Shown here: piece by piece, positions 21,830 through 34,064 of the stretch
Layout of the letters: every line of letters starts with the position of its first letter
Position numbering within the stretch: position 1 is the first letter of the stretch
Assembly (NCBI GenBank): GCA_020310875.1
Contig: CM035433.1
Location: forward strand, 105,531,258-105,595,257
Direction: 5' to 3'
Length of the DNA: 64,000 nucleotides
From: Ceratopteris richardii
Taxonomy: Eukaryota > Streptophyta > Polypodiopsida > Polypodiales > Pteridaceae
Program-made: the position numbers and the translations under genes
Notes under the pieces: generated by a model
The model's input: the letters and a program-made list of their open reading frames with translations, nothing else
Database searches by the model: none
What the model was told of the DNA's origin: nothing

Positions 21830-22196
21830 AACAACAACAACAACAACAAGAACAATCTCTTCCAATGGTACTGCTGCTATTACTACCACTGCTATTGTTA
21901 CCATTGCTACTGTTACAATTGCTGTTGCTTGTATTGTTAATATTTTTACTGCCATTATTGGTATTATTACTATTTTTATTATTTCATTTGCTATGATTGT
22001 TATTATTGCTATTGCTACTGTTGTTATTATTGCTATTGCTACTATTGTTACCATTTCTATTGCTATTATTGTTATTATTGCTATTGATGTTGCTACTGTT
22101 GTTGTTGCTGTTGCTATCATTATCTTTACGGGTATTGCTATTGCTATCGCTATTGTTATTGCTATTGCTATTGTTACTAGTACTACTAATTACAAT
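21830..22196. repeat. Compound trinucleotide/hexanucleotide simple repeat
   Basis: About 370 bp built from (ACA)n, then degenerate (ATT/GTT/GCT/ACT) triplets with a recurring TTATTGCTATTGCTA unit. Period-3 composition opens long artefactual frames of poly-Leu, poly-Ile/Ala or Asn/Ser on both strands. Confidence 0.9.
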
Positions 22197-22321
22197 TAAG
22201 AACAAACTTTTTCCTCATCCCATTTGAGGTCCAAACTCATTTGGGTCCAAACTCATTTGGGAACTAAAAGCAGACCTCCTAAACTCACGGATGCCATCAC
22301 TGTTGCCCTTGCGCTAAAGAA

Positions 22322-22391
22322 CCTCAGAAAAACTTGAAGTTATTGTCACATAGCTTCGTTCCCTCAGAAAAACTTGAAGTTATTGTCACAT
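22322..22391. repeat. 30-bp direct repeat
   Basis: CTCAGAAAAACTTGAAGTTA with its continuation TTGTCACAT occurs at about 22322 and again 40 bp later, separated by AGCTTCGTTC. A local duplication. Confidence 0.85.
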
Positions 22392-25129
22392 GTACACCTA
22401 CAACATATACTATGCCACAATCATGGTTTGTGCTCATGAGGAGCCACATAAAACAATTGCAAAATGCTGTCACAGAAGAACGCAAGTTCTTCCAAACAAG
22501 AAGAAACCGCATTCCAAGTGGCCATTTAGGTTGCACGTTATGCACAATCCATAATCTGTCCAGTGACCATCCACAGCAGCACTATCACAAAAGTAGGAGG
22601 AAGAAGAAAAATGGAATAGGAGATGTGAGGAAATAAAGAGAACCCATTAAGTCGTTAAAGAGAGGTTTGCCAGAAAGCTGGACACAGAGTCTGTACTGCT
22701 TAGAACGGTAGAGAGAAATTTCCTTGATAGGAATCTGCATGTCCTCTTGTTGAGTTAAAATTGGAGGAGGGAAATTTACATAAGATTTGTAAATTCCATG
22801 TCACATGTGAGTGAATAGGACTTAAAACTCGTTGCCTGTCACTCAGTTCGAGTCCAGATTATTACTCAACCACTGAGCCCCCTTATGCAACGAGCGAGCA
22901 TAAATCATGACATCTACTGATTTCTCTTCTTTGGAATTGAATGCATTTTATCTTGATTTATGGAGTCATAGGGCTCAAAAATTTTAGTTAAAAGCCCTTA
23001 CGATCTATAAGTATATGTACCTGTAGCCTTCATCGAGATCATGTACATTTGAAGTGTATTCACTAGTGGGATGTATAGCATCGGGAAGCAATGATGTGAA
23101 TTCAAGTCTTATTACAAAGACTTTTGCGAAGATATAGCAATAATTATCTCTGTTTTTGTCAATGGGCATGGTAGCATTGCCTCTCTTCAACATGTTTGTT
23201 GTTTCATTTTCTCTTCGTACATAAAAAATAATTGCCTCTCTACTTGTAACTCGTATTGCATCCTTTTATCTTCATTGTTGGACAGTATGAGTACAATTAT
23301 TCTTTTGAGCCTAGAGGTGGTTTAGGGGGCTTTTCTACTTGTATTTCCTTTTGTGCTCTTCTTTTCTCTTCCTTAGTAGCCTCCTCATGAGTGAATGGCA
23401 CATGGCATATCGTGAGGGTCCATTGTAACCCGCACATTTACAATCTTTGTATTCAATTTGACTCTTTTCTTTATGGAGCTTCCTTTGACTTCCATAGGTA
23501 GTATATCCACCTCTATCTCCTCAGCTCCTCTCTTCTTCCCTATAGCTCTTTTATCGTATTTCATTTATTCTTGAATATCATATGATGAAATCATAGGTGG
23601 TAATAAGGATTTTTTGGTTTATAGCATGGTACACCATAGTTCGAAGTATTTTTGCTCCATTAAAGAACTTTAAAATCTAGTGCTCATTGGCTTCCAAGAG
23701 ATAATATAACAAGTAATGGTACATGTATACTACCATCTTTCTTACTTCTATTCAGAAAGGCATAAGTTATTGCTTTGTGAGGTTGAGTATAAAATCCCTA
23801 ACTTGGCATCTTAGATATGTGCTTCCATTTGTAAAGTTTTTTTTTTCCATGGTAGAATTTTTTGCATGCATCTTGGAATGTCCATCATGTTTTGACTTCA
23901 ACTTCAAAAACTTTTTGATGCTAATTATTGGCCATTTTTCACTCATTATCTCATTATTATTGTTTTCTTCAAAATTTGATCATAATCATAAATTTGTACT
24001 TATCCACCATGACCATGGATGCATATTTGTGATTAGGGATTCTTTGTCAGGCTATTTCTCACTCCCATCTTGAAACTAGTGTCCATGGGTTTAGGATACA
24101 CTTTCTTGAACAAAGGGTCTTGCCATTCATCTTGATCTCATGAAGAAAATCGTTATCATCACAACATATACAAACTTATTATATTGAAAGAGTCAAGAAA
24201 GGCGTTACAATAGAAAAAAAAAAAAAAGAAAAACATTGCAATCATGTTCTTACATTTACTTTACATCCAAAATTTGACTGTGTGCAAAAAATAAAAGGCT
24301 AGGTGCACCAACCCAATTGGATTCTATTTAATTTTTTAAGTTGGTGTATATTTTTATATGAATTTCAAAAATGAAAATAAAGAACAAAAAAAAGATAAGA
24401 TAAAATGATATGACACTTACACTTCCTATTGAAGCCATGTGTGTGCTTTATTACCTTAAACAAAATCTCAATGATATTATAAGTTAATACATATATGTAT
24501 AGATGAATAAAGGTAAGGTAATAATTTTAGTTAACCCTTTTAATTTTTATTTTTATCATTTCATCTTTACTAATTATTTTCATATTTTCTATTTTTTTCT
24601 CTTTTCTCATCATCAATTTTTAAAGTCATTTTGTTTTCTGTTTTTATTAACTATTCTCTACTCTCTTTCCCTCCTTATTCTTTCTTTATCTATGGAAATG
24701 AAGGTCAGTTCAAATACGATTTTTTTTTGCTAGAATTTAATCAAGCTTCTTCAATGTCCTCCATGTGTGAGTAAGTCCTATGCAATATTTTATGAATATG
24801 TACATTTGCATACTTGTGTTGTCTTTGTTTGCTTCTTTGACTTTATTTCCTTGATGTGTCTTATTGTATTCGGTCTCTTCTGCAAGTCAAACCCTCACTT
24901 ATGTTCTCAGTGAAAGAGGTAAATACATAGAATATATCAATCATCATTTTCTTTTCACCAAAAAAAAGGGAAATCATGAAGGCATAATAAAAAATGTCTA
25001 ATCCACTTTTAGAATTTTCCTTGCAGTTGTTTAATCCTTTATATTCTTTCTAGGGCTTGAACTTGGGCTTCTTGTTTAATGCTTTCTTCTTCTACTTTTC
25101 TATACTTTGATACTTGCAATCTATTCCAC
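22392..25129. other. AT-rich unassigned intergenic DNA
   Basis: No supportable gene. Contains homopolymer A/T runs (for example 24211-24230), and a tRNA-like box B (AGTTCGAGTCC) at about 22844. A minus-strand stretch at 23280-24110 resembles decayed polyprotein by composition but shows no definite domain. Confidence 0.4.
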
Positions 25130-25640
25130 ATTTGTTTTGTAAGAGATTTTAGATATTTTTTGCTCCTACAACCACTTAGGTAATTGGGAATAACTTTTCT
25201 TTCTAAAATGCCTAGCTCAACTACACCACTGGGAGGTTCGTGTACACCTCACATAATACTTTATTGGTGCTTTCTACCAATCCATTGCCCTCTGCATGAT
25301 ATGGTGCTAATAATCTATGAATTAACCATAAGTTATTTTAATAGTTTCCTTAATTATTGGCTATCCCAACTAGCTATGAACTAGCTATCACTAGCTATGA
25401 CCTCATTCAAAAAAATATTTCCTTAATCAATGGCTATTCCAACTAGCTATGAAAATCTTGCAAATATATTTCTTGAAAAAAAACCTGTTGTTAGTGTTTC
25501 ATTACTCTCCTCTAGCTTTTGCCCACTTAGTCAGACAATTTGTAGCCACTATGATGTATTCAACATGGGTGCTTTTTGCAAGGGGTCTTATAAGTTTAAT
25601 AAAATCAAAGCCATATATATGTTAAAGATCCTCCTAATGT
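25130..25640 (-). pseudogene. Gypsy integrase remnant
   Basis: Minus-strand frames contain FDFIKLIRPLAKSTHVEYII, then TNCLTKWAKARG, and after several breaks a block resembling the GNGLVESTNKVL region of a Ty3/gypsy integrase core (read across frames near 25290). A short duplicated segment (two copies of AACTAGCTATGAA with GGCTAT(T/C)CC, 25360-25450) interrupts it. It is heavily decayed. Confidence 0.55.
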
Positions 25641-26201
25641 CCAATAATTGAAGATTTTGAAAGAAATGGATTTTGTATTTTGTATCATATCTCTTGTATA
25701 ATGGCATAATGAATGTAAAAATGAGGAAGAGCCTTCCTCATGTTGTTAGAAACTTTTCCTTTTCTTTAAGTTTTTTTAAAGAAAAATATTACCTTATATA
25801 TTTTCTCTTGAGACCAAAACATTAATGTGAACAAGGCCAATATTGAAATACTTACTGTTAGTTTACTATCCCTTAGTTGAATAATATCACATATCTTCTA
25901 TTCCCATGGTTAGAGGATCAACTTGTGGAGACTAGGAATACTAGAAATCCCACCACCTCTCTGGTTATAATGGAGAATCAAGATCATATCAGACCAGAAA
26001 GATACAATTTAGGATCACAACGATGAAATAAAAAATAAATATGAAATGTCACCCTTTCAACTAGCATTAACATGCACTATGGGACTTGAACCCTCTAGAA
26101 TTCATATTCATTTCCATCTTGAACATTTGTAAGTAATTGACTTTGCAAGACTTTTGGTTGATCAAGAAATATATTTCTAATTATTTTCTTCATCAAATTC
26201 G

Positions 26202-26427
26202 TATTGGAGTTTTAGGCACAACACATGAACAAAACAAGGAAGAAGAACAAGAAGCTTGTAGAACAACACAATTCTGAATGCATTACCAAGTGAATATACA
26301 AAGATAACTGAACCATTAGGGTTGTAGGCATATATATAAGTCATGGAAAAAAAACCTCCTAAAAAGAGAAGAAAGTACCTTAGTGTCCCTAAGTGCGTTC
26401 ACACACTTCAATAATGAAATAGCAACA
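26202..26427 (-). repeat. Copia-family LTR (3' LTR of a minus-strand remnant)
   Basis: 226 bp, clearly alignable to 4571-4800 over its whole length, with inner end CAACA followed by AATCCCCCTT, the reverse complement of the PPT. The outer end is eroded (TATTGG). Confidence 0.9.
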
Positions 26428-26585
26428 AATCCCCCTTGGGAGTGATGCAATGAACAAGGAGTTGAAACTCATGTGTAACAAAGTACCAAGCTATGTGGAA
26501 TGAAATTAATTTGCAAAAGAAAGTAAGCCCAAAGCTTTGCGAAAAGCTTCAAACTTATCCCTTGGTAGAGCCTTTGTAAAAATGG
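26428..26585 (-). mobile_element. Copia 3' internal remnant
   Basis: Matches the 3' end of the copia interior at 4801-4960 (PPT, then the tail of RNase H with landmarks AAGCCCAAAGCTTTGCG and TGGTAGAGCC). The match breaks off abruptly at about 26585, where unrelated sequence begins. Confidence 0.8.
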
Positions 26586-27705
26586 GGAATCTGAAAAGTT
26601 TTGGTTTGATGCATGGACTTGTTATGAGATATTAGAGAGCCATCATTTTGTTGCAAACATGACAAACAAGGAAGATCTTAGTTAGCCATCATTCTAGAGC
26701 AATTGAAAGGATTCCCACATGGTGGGGATAGAAGGGTTGTGTAGTCATCCTAGAGGTGCGAAGAATAAGTGTGGAGCAAACAAAAGCCTTTAGCCATCAT
26801 ATAACTTTTAGAGCACCTCAAGAAATAGAAAAGAACCTTAAATATCCACATGCATACCAAGACTACCCTATGCAGAGCATTTTTTGTCTAACACATTGAT
26901 TTTTTGTGTCCTAGAGAGCAGTGGCTAGGACCTAATGCAACCCTTGTCAATCCTAAAATTCAATGGAAATAGAACTCAATACATACAGGTGATTGCCCTG
27001 GTAAAGAGATTTCCCAAGTGTAAATCAAAGAGTTGAAAAGCTAAAAGAGCTAGGCTATTGTCAGAGGTGTGCTTGGATCAATTAGGAAGGTCAAATCCAT
27101 GAAACCCTTGGGAAATTTATTTAAATTTCAGCTTTGATTGCCCCAACATTGCTTGATAGAGCAATCAGAAGGGAGAAGACATGCATAAATAACCATTTGA
27201 AGGGATCTTGAGTAATCTTCAAGGGCACATGCATGTATTGGGAGAGTACGCTAGGGATATATTTCTCAGAGAACCTTGTAAACACACAAAAAATTGCTCT
27301 AATTTGAGTAGTTTCCAAGAAGCAAAAGAATTTATAGAACACCAAGAAGCTAGGATCACTAGTATTAGAGCATCAAGGCAAATTGGGAGGGATAAGATCT
27401 TTCAAAATCTTTAGAGATTCCCTAGAACCAAGGAATTGTAACCTATGAATTAGAAAAGTGGTTGAAACTTTTTGGTAGCTGAAATTTGTGATATGAAGCC
27501 TCTAAATGATAGGTCTAGTTGTCATCCACAACTTTGAGACTTTGGCTAAGATTTTTAAAAAAGTATTTGGAACACCTATATACTAGAATGGGACACCGAA
27601 ACAAACACTAGAACATCTTAACACCGGAACACCAAAACATCTTGGAAATATAGTCACTCAATTTCATCCATGCACTTGAGCCTTTAGCTAAGGTTTAAGA
27701 CTTGA
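26586..27705. other. Unassigned sequence between copia remnants
   Basis: No recognised domain. Short plus-strand open frames (27208-27414) show nothing diagnostic. A scrap reading ENPEKFWFDAWTCYEI-like residues at about 26590 could be from a LINE tail, but I cannot support it. Confidence 0.35.
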
Positions 27706-27709
27706 TTTT

Positions 27710-29723
27710 TAACAGTCACTTTGTATGAGTCTTGGCATGGCTGCAAGCCATCTTTTGCTCATCTATAAGTTTTTAGTTGTGTGGCATATGTGTTCGTGTC
27801 TGAACAACACTGCACAAAATTGGATGGTATGGGTTGGAAAATGTATTTTTGTTGGATGTAGTTCTAAAAGCAAAGCCTATTGTATGTATCATCCACATAC
27901 TATATGCATTTGAGTTAGTTGTGATGTTGTTTTTATGGGGTATGCAATTGAGTCTTATTTTCATGTACCAAGGAGATATTGGCTCAAACGATGTGTGTGA
28001 CACATTGCTTCCTCTTTTTACAAGTGGACTATCAAGTAATGGTTCTAGTGAGGCAATTTCTCAATCTTTACTAGTTTCAAACAATGATGTAGATCATTCC
28101 GTTTCTGATGCAATTTTGCATGATGCACTTATTGATGAGAGGGTTGATGTAGAAGAGGCAAAAACTAGTCCTAAATGGTCATTAAAAACTTTGAGAGATA
28201 GCAAAAATTAGATGCACCTTTTTCATATTGCACTCGTTCAAGATCTCATAGTGCTTCATTGCTTCAATTGTTATGCAATGGTTGTCTCTAGTTTTTATGA
28301 TGAGAATAAGCCACTTTCTTTTGATAAAGAACATAATTAATTGGATGATTTGCTATAAAATCACAATATGATGCTATTATGAAGAATGGTACTTTATGTG
28401 ATTTTCCTCCAAACAAAAAGGCCATTAGCACTAAACCTACGTATCAACTGAAATGCAAGTTTGATGGAATCGTTTATAGGTATAAGGCTAGGGTTGTTGC
28501 CAAAGGTTATGTTCAAGAGAAAGGCATTGATTTTGATGAGACTTTTTCTCCCACATGTTGCATGACCATTGTTCATAGCATCCGTTCACTTGCAAATCAT
28601 CATATTTGGAATGTATATCAGTTGAACATTAAAACTGCAATTTCTAAATGGTGATTTACATGAAGGAGTGATGAAGAAAGGGCATGAACAAAGTATGCAG
28701 GGTGAAAAAGGCATTGTATGGATTGAAGCAAGCACACATGCTTGGTATAAAAATATACATGCCTACTTGCTAGCACGTGGATTTGAGAAGAGTCCAACTG
28801 AGAACACCTTATATGTTAAGCATGCAAATTGTGTACTTCTTATTAGTGTTGTATATATTGATGATATACTGCTCATTGGTCCTAATGAGAAACATATTGC
28901 TAAATGTAAGGTTTATTTGCATGCCTCTTTTGAGATTTTAGATTTGAGGCATTTGCATCATTATTTGGACATTCAGATTATCCAAGTTGATGGGGTAATA
29001 GCTTTGTATCAAGAAAAATTCATTGCAAAATTTTGGCCTTGAAGATTGCAAGCCTATTCCCATGGAAACAAGTTTACGATTAAGTCTTTATGATGTTCAA
29101 GATGCATGTGATGTTGTTCTTTATCAACAAGCTATTGGGTGTTTGATTTACTTATGCATTACTCAACCTCATATTCAGTTTGATGTCTCATAGATGAGCA
29201 CTATATGCATTGCCCATGTGTCAAGCATTCGCAATTAGTTAAGCACATCTTTCACTACTTTAGTGGTACTCGGCTACTTGGATTGTGTCATCCCAAAGGG
29301 GGATCATTATCGCTAGAATCACATGCTTTTTTTGACTTAGTTTGGGATCGTTGTGATGACACTCATGTTTTTTGCTTCATGCTTGGTAGGTCATGTATAT
29401 CTTGGTGAGAAATAAGTATCCTACTTTAACCACTTCTAGTTGTGAAGCTTAGTATAGGTAAGATTTCATAGCGACTATTGAGTGTGTGTGACTTAGAATC
29501 CTTTTGGTAGCTTTGGGTGTTGGTCAATCTTTTGCCACCACCATCTTTCTCGAAAGCAAAAGCATAGTGACAATTGTGAGGAACCCTATGTTCCATGCTT
29601 GCATAAAGCACATTGAGGTGAACTATCATTATATCAAAGAGAGACTCTATTGAAGAGATCAATTTTCTTATGTGCCCACACAAGATAATGTTGAGGGCAC
29701 ACTAGACTTCATACTCTAGTTTG
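27710..29723 (+). mobile_element. Copia remnant, plus strand (late integrase to RNase H)
   Basis: Begins in the integrase C-terminus (ESWHGCKPSFAHL) and passes through a variable linker (LFTSGLSSNGSSEAISQSL, 28010). RT follows in pieces: 28379-28654 with KYQLKCKFDGIVYRYKARV-type sequence and KGYVQEKGIDFDETFSP, then 28668-29042 with WYKNIHAYLLARGF and the active site VVYIDDILLIGP. RNase H at 29205-29660 ends in the VPTQDN segment. Stops and frameshifts are frequent and the LTRs are missing. It meets a minus-strand copia fragment at 29724. Confidence 0.85.
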
Positions 29724-30345
29724 TGTTGGAGTTTGAGGAAAAATGAAGCACACAAACCACACAAGGAAGAAGAAGAAGCTTGGAACACAACAATGAGGGT
29801 ATGACTAAGAATAAACTTTAAATGTCCACAACATTATCCTATGTGTGCACATATGACAAATTGATATCTCCAATAGAGAGTCACTCTCTAAGATAATGAT
29901 AATGCACCTCAATGTGCTATGTGGGATCGTGGAACACTAGGATCCTTGCACTTGCCAATGTGATTTGACTCTTCGTAATATGGTGGTGGCAAAATTTTGA
30001 CCAACATCCAAGTTATCAATAAGGTATTTGAGCCACACAGACTCAATGGTAGTTATGAAAGTTTCCCAATACTCAACCTCACACTAGACATAGCCACAAT
30101 TGATTGCTTCTTGATGGACCAAGAAATGTATGAACTACCAAGAATGAAGCAAAAACCATGTGGATACATGAGTGTCAGAATAGCCATCCTAATTTAAGTT
30201 AAAATAAGAATGTAAATCTAGCAGTATTGATCATCCTTGGGATAAAATAACCCAAGAAGATAGGTACTAGATAGTAGCAAAACATATTCTTAATTGCTTT
30301 CCAATGCTTAACTCTTGGGCTATGCATAAATGTGCTCATTTCAGA
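29724..30345 (-). mobile_element. Copia remnant, minus strand, tail-to-tail with the previous one
   Basis: Begins with about 70 bp of the family LTR (TGTTGGAGTTTGAGG at 29724), then jumps to the 3' interior. The RNase H region can be followed on the minus strand to about 30345: HYHYLRE-like, TTILRRVKSHWQ..., LIDNLDVGQNFAT, and CPRVKHWKAIK. It is homologous to 29195-29655 in the opposite orientation. Confidence 0.8.
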
Positions 30346-30351
30346 AATAGA

Positions 30352-30945
30352 AATGTGCTCATTTGTTGTGCTTGCAAAAATCTAAAATGGTGTCCTCTCT
30401 ACCCAAAGTTGAGGCACCTTGTACACATGTCCATGAAGGATTTATTTTGGGCAAAATGCAACATTCTTCCTTCCCTAAAGATGGTTCAATTCGAGCTGTT
30501 CATAAATTGCAACTTGTTCATAGTGATGTCTAAGGTCCTATGTAGACACATTCTTTTGGGAATTGCCTTTACTTTGTGATTTTTATTGATGATTATTATA
30601 GGCATGCATGGGTGTATGCATTGAAAGAAAAGTCCGAAGTGTTTGTAGTTCAAATAGTTTCTCATTATTGCTTAAAATCTATCAGCATGTAAATTGGGCA
30701 CCCTCCATTTTGATCAAGAGGGGAATACATATCTTTTGATTTTAATGCATTTCTGGATGAACCTAGGATAAAACATCAGTGTACAATTTCGTATACACCT
30801 CAAAACAATGGTTTTGTTGAAAAAATTAACATTTCTCTCATGGAGATGGTAAGGTGTATGGTCAAAAGTTTGGTTTTACCACACACCTTCTTGCTTGAGG
30901 CTATTATGTGTGCAACATACGTACTTAACATGTGTCCCACCAAAG
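30352..30945 (+). mobile_element. Outer copia, left part (integrase)
   Basis: Starts within the pre-integrase zinc finger (LLCLQKSKMVSSLPK-equivalent; compare 33005). It continues through the integrase core with FYRHAWVYALKEKSEVF-like sequence at about 30600 and TPQNNGFVEKINISLMEM at about 30800. It stops at CAAAG, the left copy of the TSD of the inserted copia 30946-36022. Continues at 36023. Confidence 0.85.
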
Positions 30946-31175
30946 TGTTGGTATATTTAGGTAGTGATGTGTGTGAACACATTAGGACCATCGGGGTACT
31001 TTTTTCCCTCTTTAGGAGGTTTTTTTCTCTCGCTTGTATATATGCATATAACCATAACATGTAACTTATCTTTTTACATTCTCTTGGTAATACAATCAGT
31101 ATTGTGTGTTGTGCTCCAAGCTTCTTCTTCTTCCTTGTGCTGTTCATGTGCTTGCATAGACCTCAAAATCCAACA
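30946..31175 (+). repeat. 5' LTR of full-length copia
   Basis: TGTTGG...CAACA. Contains TTGTATATATGCATATAA, a TATA-like stretch, about 100 bp in. Confidence 0.95.
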
Positions 31176-31190
31176 ATTGGTATCAGAGTA
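31176..31190 (+). other. Primer-binding site of full-length copia
   Basis: ATTGGTATCAGAG directly after the LTR, the initiator tRNA-Met complement. Confidence 0.85.
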
Positions 31191-31486
31191 GGTTGCCATT
31201 TCATATAGGGCATCATCGACACCCCTCTTGTCACAGTCTTAGAACCGCATGAAATTTGCTGAGCATACTCAGGGTGATTTGAGCTCATTTCAGCCTTCAA
31301 AGGCACTATCACAGTACTTGTGCAGATAATTTTTTCTTTTCATGCCAAAGATATATACAAGTTTTGGCTCACCAGTATAAGCATCTCAAAGTCTGCTACA
31401 AGTTCAATAGAACTCGATAGGATAGTTCTGTTCAACTTTTTCAGATACAATCATTTTTCTCCATCAAGGTATTTTAGTCAGTAACC

Positions 31487-32210
31487 ATAGATGAAAGCAG
31501 TGATGAATTCTGTATGTTTCCTGTTGAGGATAAGTTGGATGGTACTAATTACCCATTATGGGCTTATATGATGCATCATGTATTGGTTGCAAAAGGACTA
31601 TAGAATATTGTGTAGGGTGTTGAAAAACGTCCTATTACACCTGCAAATATAGTTACTGAAGGTGATGCATATGGCATTGAAGATGGTGATATTCTTCATG
31701 TTCCTATTCGTGTTGCGGTTCCTATTGCACCTACTGTAGAGCAAATTTGTTGGGATGGCAGAGATGCTTAGGCACACAAATTGATAGCCTTGTCTATCAA
31801 ACATGCCATTATTCTTCACATTCGCTCTTGCAAAACATCAAAGGATGCTTGGGATACACTTACCATTCTATACCAGGCAAGGAATGAGGCTCATGTTGTT
31901 TACCTCCAAAAATAGTCAGAGAGTGAGCACATGAATGAAGGAGATTCCATGGATAGCTTTTTGACAAAGATCAAAGATTTGAAGGAGCAGTTGGTTTTTG
32001 CTGATGAAGTCTTGCCTGAGAGTTCACTTGTGTAGATTGTTCTGAATGATCTTCCAGATTCATATCAAAGTTTTGCTTCTACTCTTCGATTGATGATGAA
32101 AGGCAATCCAAATGCCTTAACATTTGAGTTAGTCTCTGTTCTATTGCAAGAAGATTAGTCTAGGCAAAAAAGGTCCATTACGCATGTTGCAAATCAAGAT
32201 TTCTTGGCTA
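31487..32210 (+). pseudogene. Gag of full-length copia
   Basis: Homologous to the gag starting at 7099 in copia 1, but the start ATG is ATA (31487-31489). It includes EDKLDGTNYPLWAYMMHHVL, SKDAWDTLTILYQARNEAH (the UBN2-type gag region) and LNDLPDSYQSFASTLRL. At least six in-frame stops are present, for example near 31603, 31615, 31770 and 31914. Confidence 0.9.
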
Positions 32211-32890
32211 GTCAGAAGGGCAAAGGTAAATGGAGCGCTTCTACTAATAAGAAGAAATATGCTAATTCTACAAAATCAAAGAAGGATGACAAGGATGAGA
32301 ATAAAACAAAGAAGCATAAATTGTTTTGCAAATATTGTAAAGGAAATGATCATGTCATAAAGAGTTGTCCAAAACTGGCTGCAAAAGAAGCAGAGAAGAA
32401 AGAGGCAGGAATGGTTGTTGCAGAGGCCTCTACACCCAAAACAGATTCTGCTAATCTTGTGTACAATGAAGAATGGGCATTTACTACTGTTTCTAGTTAT
32501 GACCCATCTTCACATGAGCAATGTATGTCTGCAATAGACTCATATGTTTGGGATTTTGATAGTGGGGCAACCAAACATATTACCTTGTAGTGTAGTTTCT
32601 TCACTTTAGTTGAGCCTGCCCCTATAGGAAATACTGTCACATGCGCCAACAACTCTTCTTATCCTATTATGGGAGTTGGTAAGATCATTCTAATTACTAA
32701 TGATGGTAGTTCTTTTACATTGTCAGATACTTTATTTGTGCCAAGGATCAAGAAAAATTTGTTATTAGTTTCGGCATTAGCCAAGATTAGCTTGATCGTG
32801 AAATTTATTGATGATAGATGTATAGTTCATGATCTATCAAATGGAAACATCATTATTTATTCTAACATTTTATGTCATGGGTTGTAGAAG
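32204..32890 (+). pseudogene. Nucleocapsid knuckle and protease of full-length copia
   Basis: The open segment 32204-32590 contains a Lys-rich tail, the CCHC knuckle CKYCKGNDHVIKSC and the protease active site FDSGATKHIT (near 32558), ending at a premature TAG. 32669-32887 continues protease: MGVGKIILI, SFTLSDTLFVP, KNLLLVSALAK, the conserved C-terminal part of copia retropepsin. The family cleaves the Gag-Pol polyprotein. Confidence 0.9.
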
Positions 32891-33970
32891 CTCATAGATT
32901 ATGCAAAATCTGTGAATGATTTAGCATGTGGAGTTCAAGATTCTCGGGCTATCTCAAATGCAAAGCTTTGGCATGCATGCTTTGGTCATCTTAATTTCGC
33001 TAGTTTGCTATGCTTGCAAAAATCTGAAATGGTGTCCTCTTTGCCCAAACTTGATGCACCTGATAAGCATGCACGTGAAGGCTGTATTTTGGGGAAAATA
33101 CAGTGTTTCTCCTTCCCAAAAGATGGTTCTGTTTGATCTACTCAGAAATTGAAGCTTGTTCATAGCGATGTCTGTGGTCCTATGCACACACCTTCTTGTT
33201 CATACCTTCTTTCATCGATGATTTTACAAGGCATGCATGGGTATATCCATGGAAAGCAAAGTACAAAGTTTTTATGTGCTTCATACAGTTTTTGGTACTA
33301 GCTGAAAATATGTCAGCATGTGAAATGGGCACCCTAGGTTCTACTCGAGGGGGGGAGGGGGATATATGTCTTCTGATTTCAATGCATTTTTTGCTGAATG
33401 TGGGATAAAATATCAATGTACAGTGCCATATACACCTCAATAGAATGGAGTTGTTGAAAGGAAGAACAATGAAAGGAAGAACAAGTCACTCATGGAGATG
33501 GGGAGGTGTTGGGTCAAAAGTCAGGCTTTACCACATAGTTTCTGGATTGAGGCTGTTATTTCTGCAGCATATGTACTTAACATTTCTCCCACTAAAGCAT
33601 TGCAATCTATCACTCCTTATGAGGCTTGGCATGCTCGTAAGCCATATGTTGCTCACCTACATGTTTTTGGTTGTTTGGCATATGCATTAGTACCTGAACA
33701 ACAATGCTGGAAGTTGGATGATAAAGAAATGCAATGTATTTTTGTTGGGTACAGTTTTGAAAGCAAAGGCTATCGTCTGTATCATCCACAGACTAAATGC
33801 ATTTTGGTTAACAATGATGTTATTTTTGTGGAAGATGATATTCAACCATTACTTTCATGTACTAAGGAGACATCAGTTAGCTCCAAAGACATGTATGACA
33901 CTTTGCTGCCCCTTTTCACAGGTGGACAGTCTAGTATTGGTCCTAATGAGGCAACTTCTCAGTCATTATA
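32891..33970 (+). pseudogene. Integrase of full-length copia
   Basis: 32912-33136 is the zinc-binding region (LWHACFGHLNFASLLCL ... GCILGKIQ). The first Cys of the CxxC pair is Arg (HAREGC), so the finger is damaged. The core appears in pieces: VHSDVCGPMHT near 33165, FIDDFTRHAWVYPWK at 33206, and TPQ-stop-NGVVERKN near 33437. 33492-33971 gives the C-terminal region (ALPHSFWIEAVISAAYVLN, TPYEAWHARKP, HVFGCLAYALVP). A G-run at 33348-33360 marks a disrupted stretch. Confidence 0.9.
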
Positions 33971-34064
33971 GGTTTCATGTGGTGATGCAGATCATTCCAT
34001 TTTTTATGTAGATTTACATGATGCACTTGTCTATGAGAGAGATTATATTGAGGATGCAAAAACT

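Noticed and set aside
21767..22227. Long open frames of up to 136 aa on both strands
   Set aside because: They arise from the triplet-periodic simple repeat (poly-Leu, Ile/Ala and Asn/Ser products) and have no domain.
22820..22895. tRNA gene or SINE (box B-like AGTTCGAGTCC at 22844; GGCTCAGTGGTTGAG box A-like on the other strand)
   Set aside because: The two boxes are on opposite strands and no cloverleaf can be formed.
23280..24110. Gypsy gag/linker remnant on the minus strand
   Set aside because: Composition is suggestive but no capsid, knuckle or protease motif is visible.
26586..27420. LINE ORF2 fragment
   Set aside because: Only vague resemblance; no RT or zf-RVT motif could be found.
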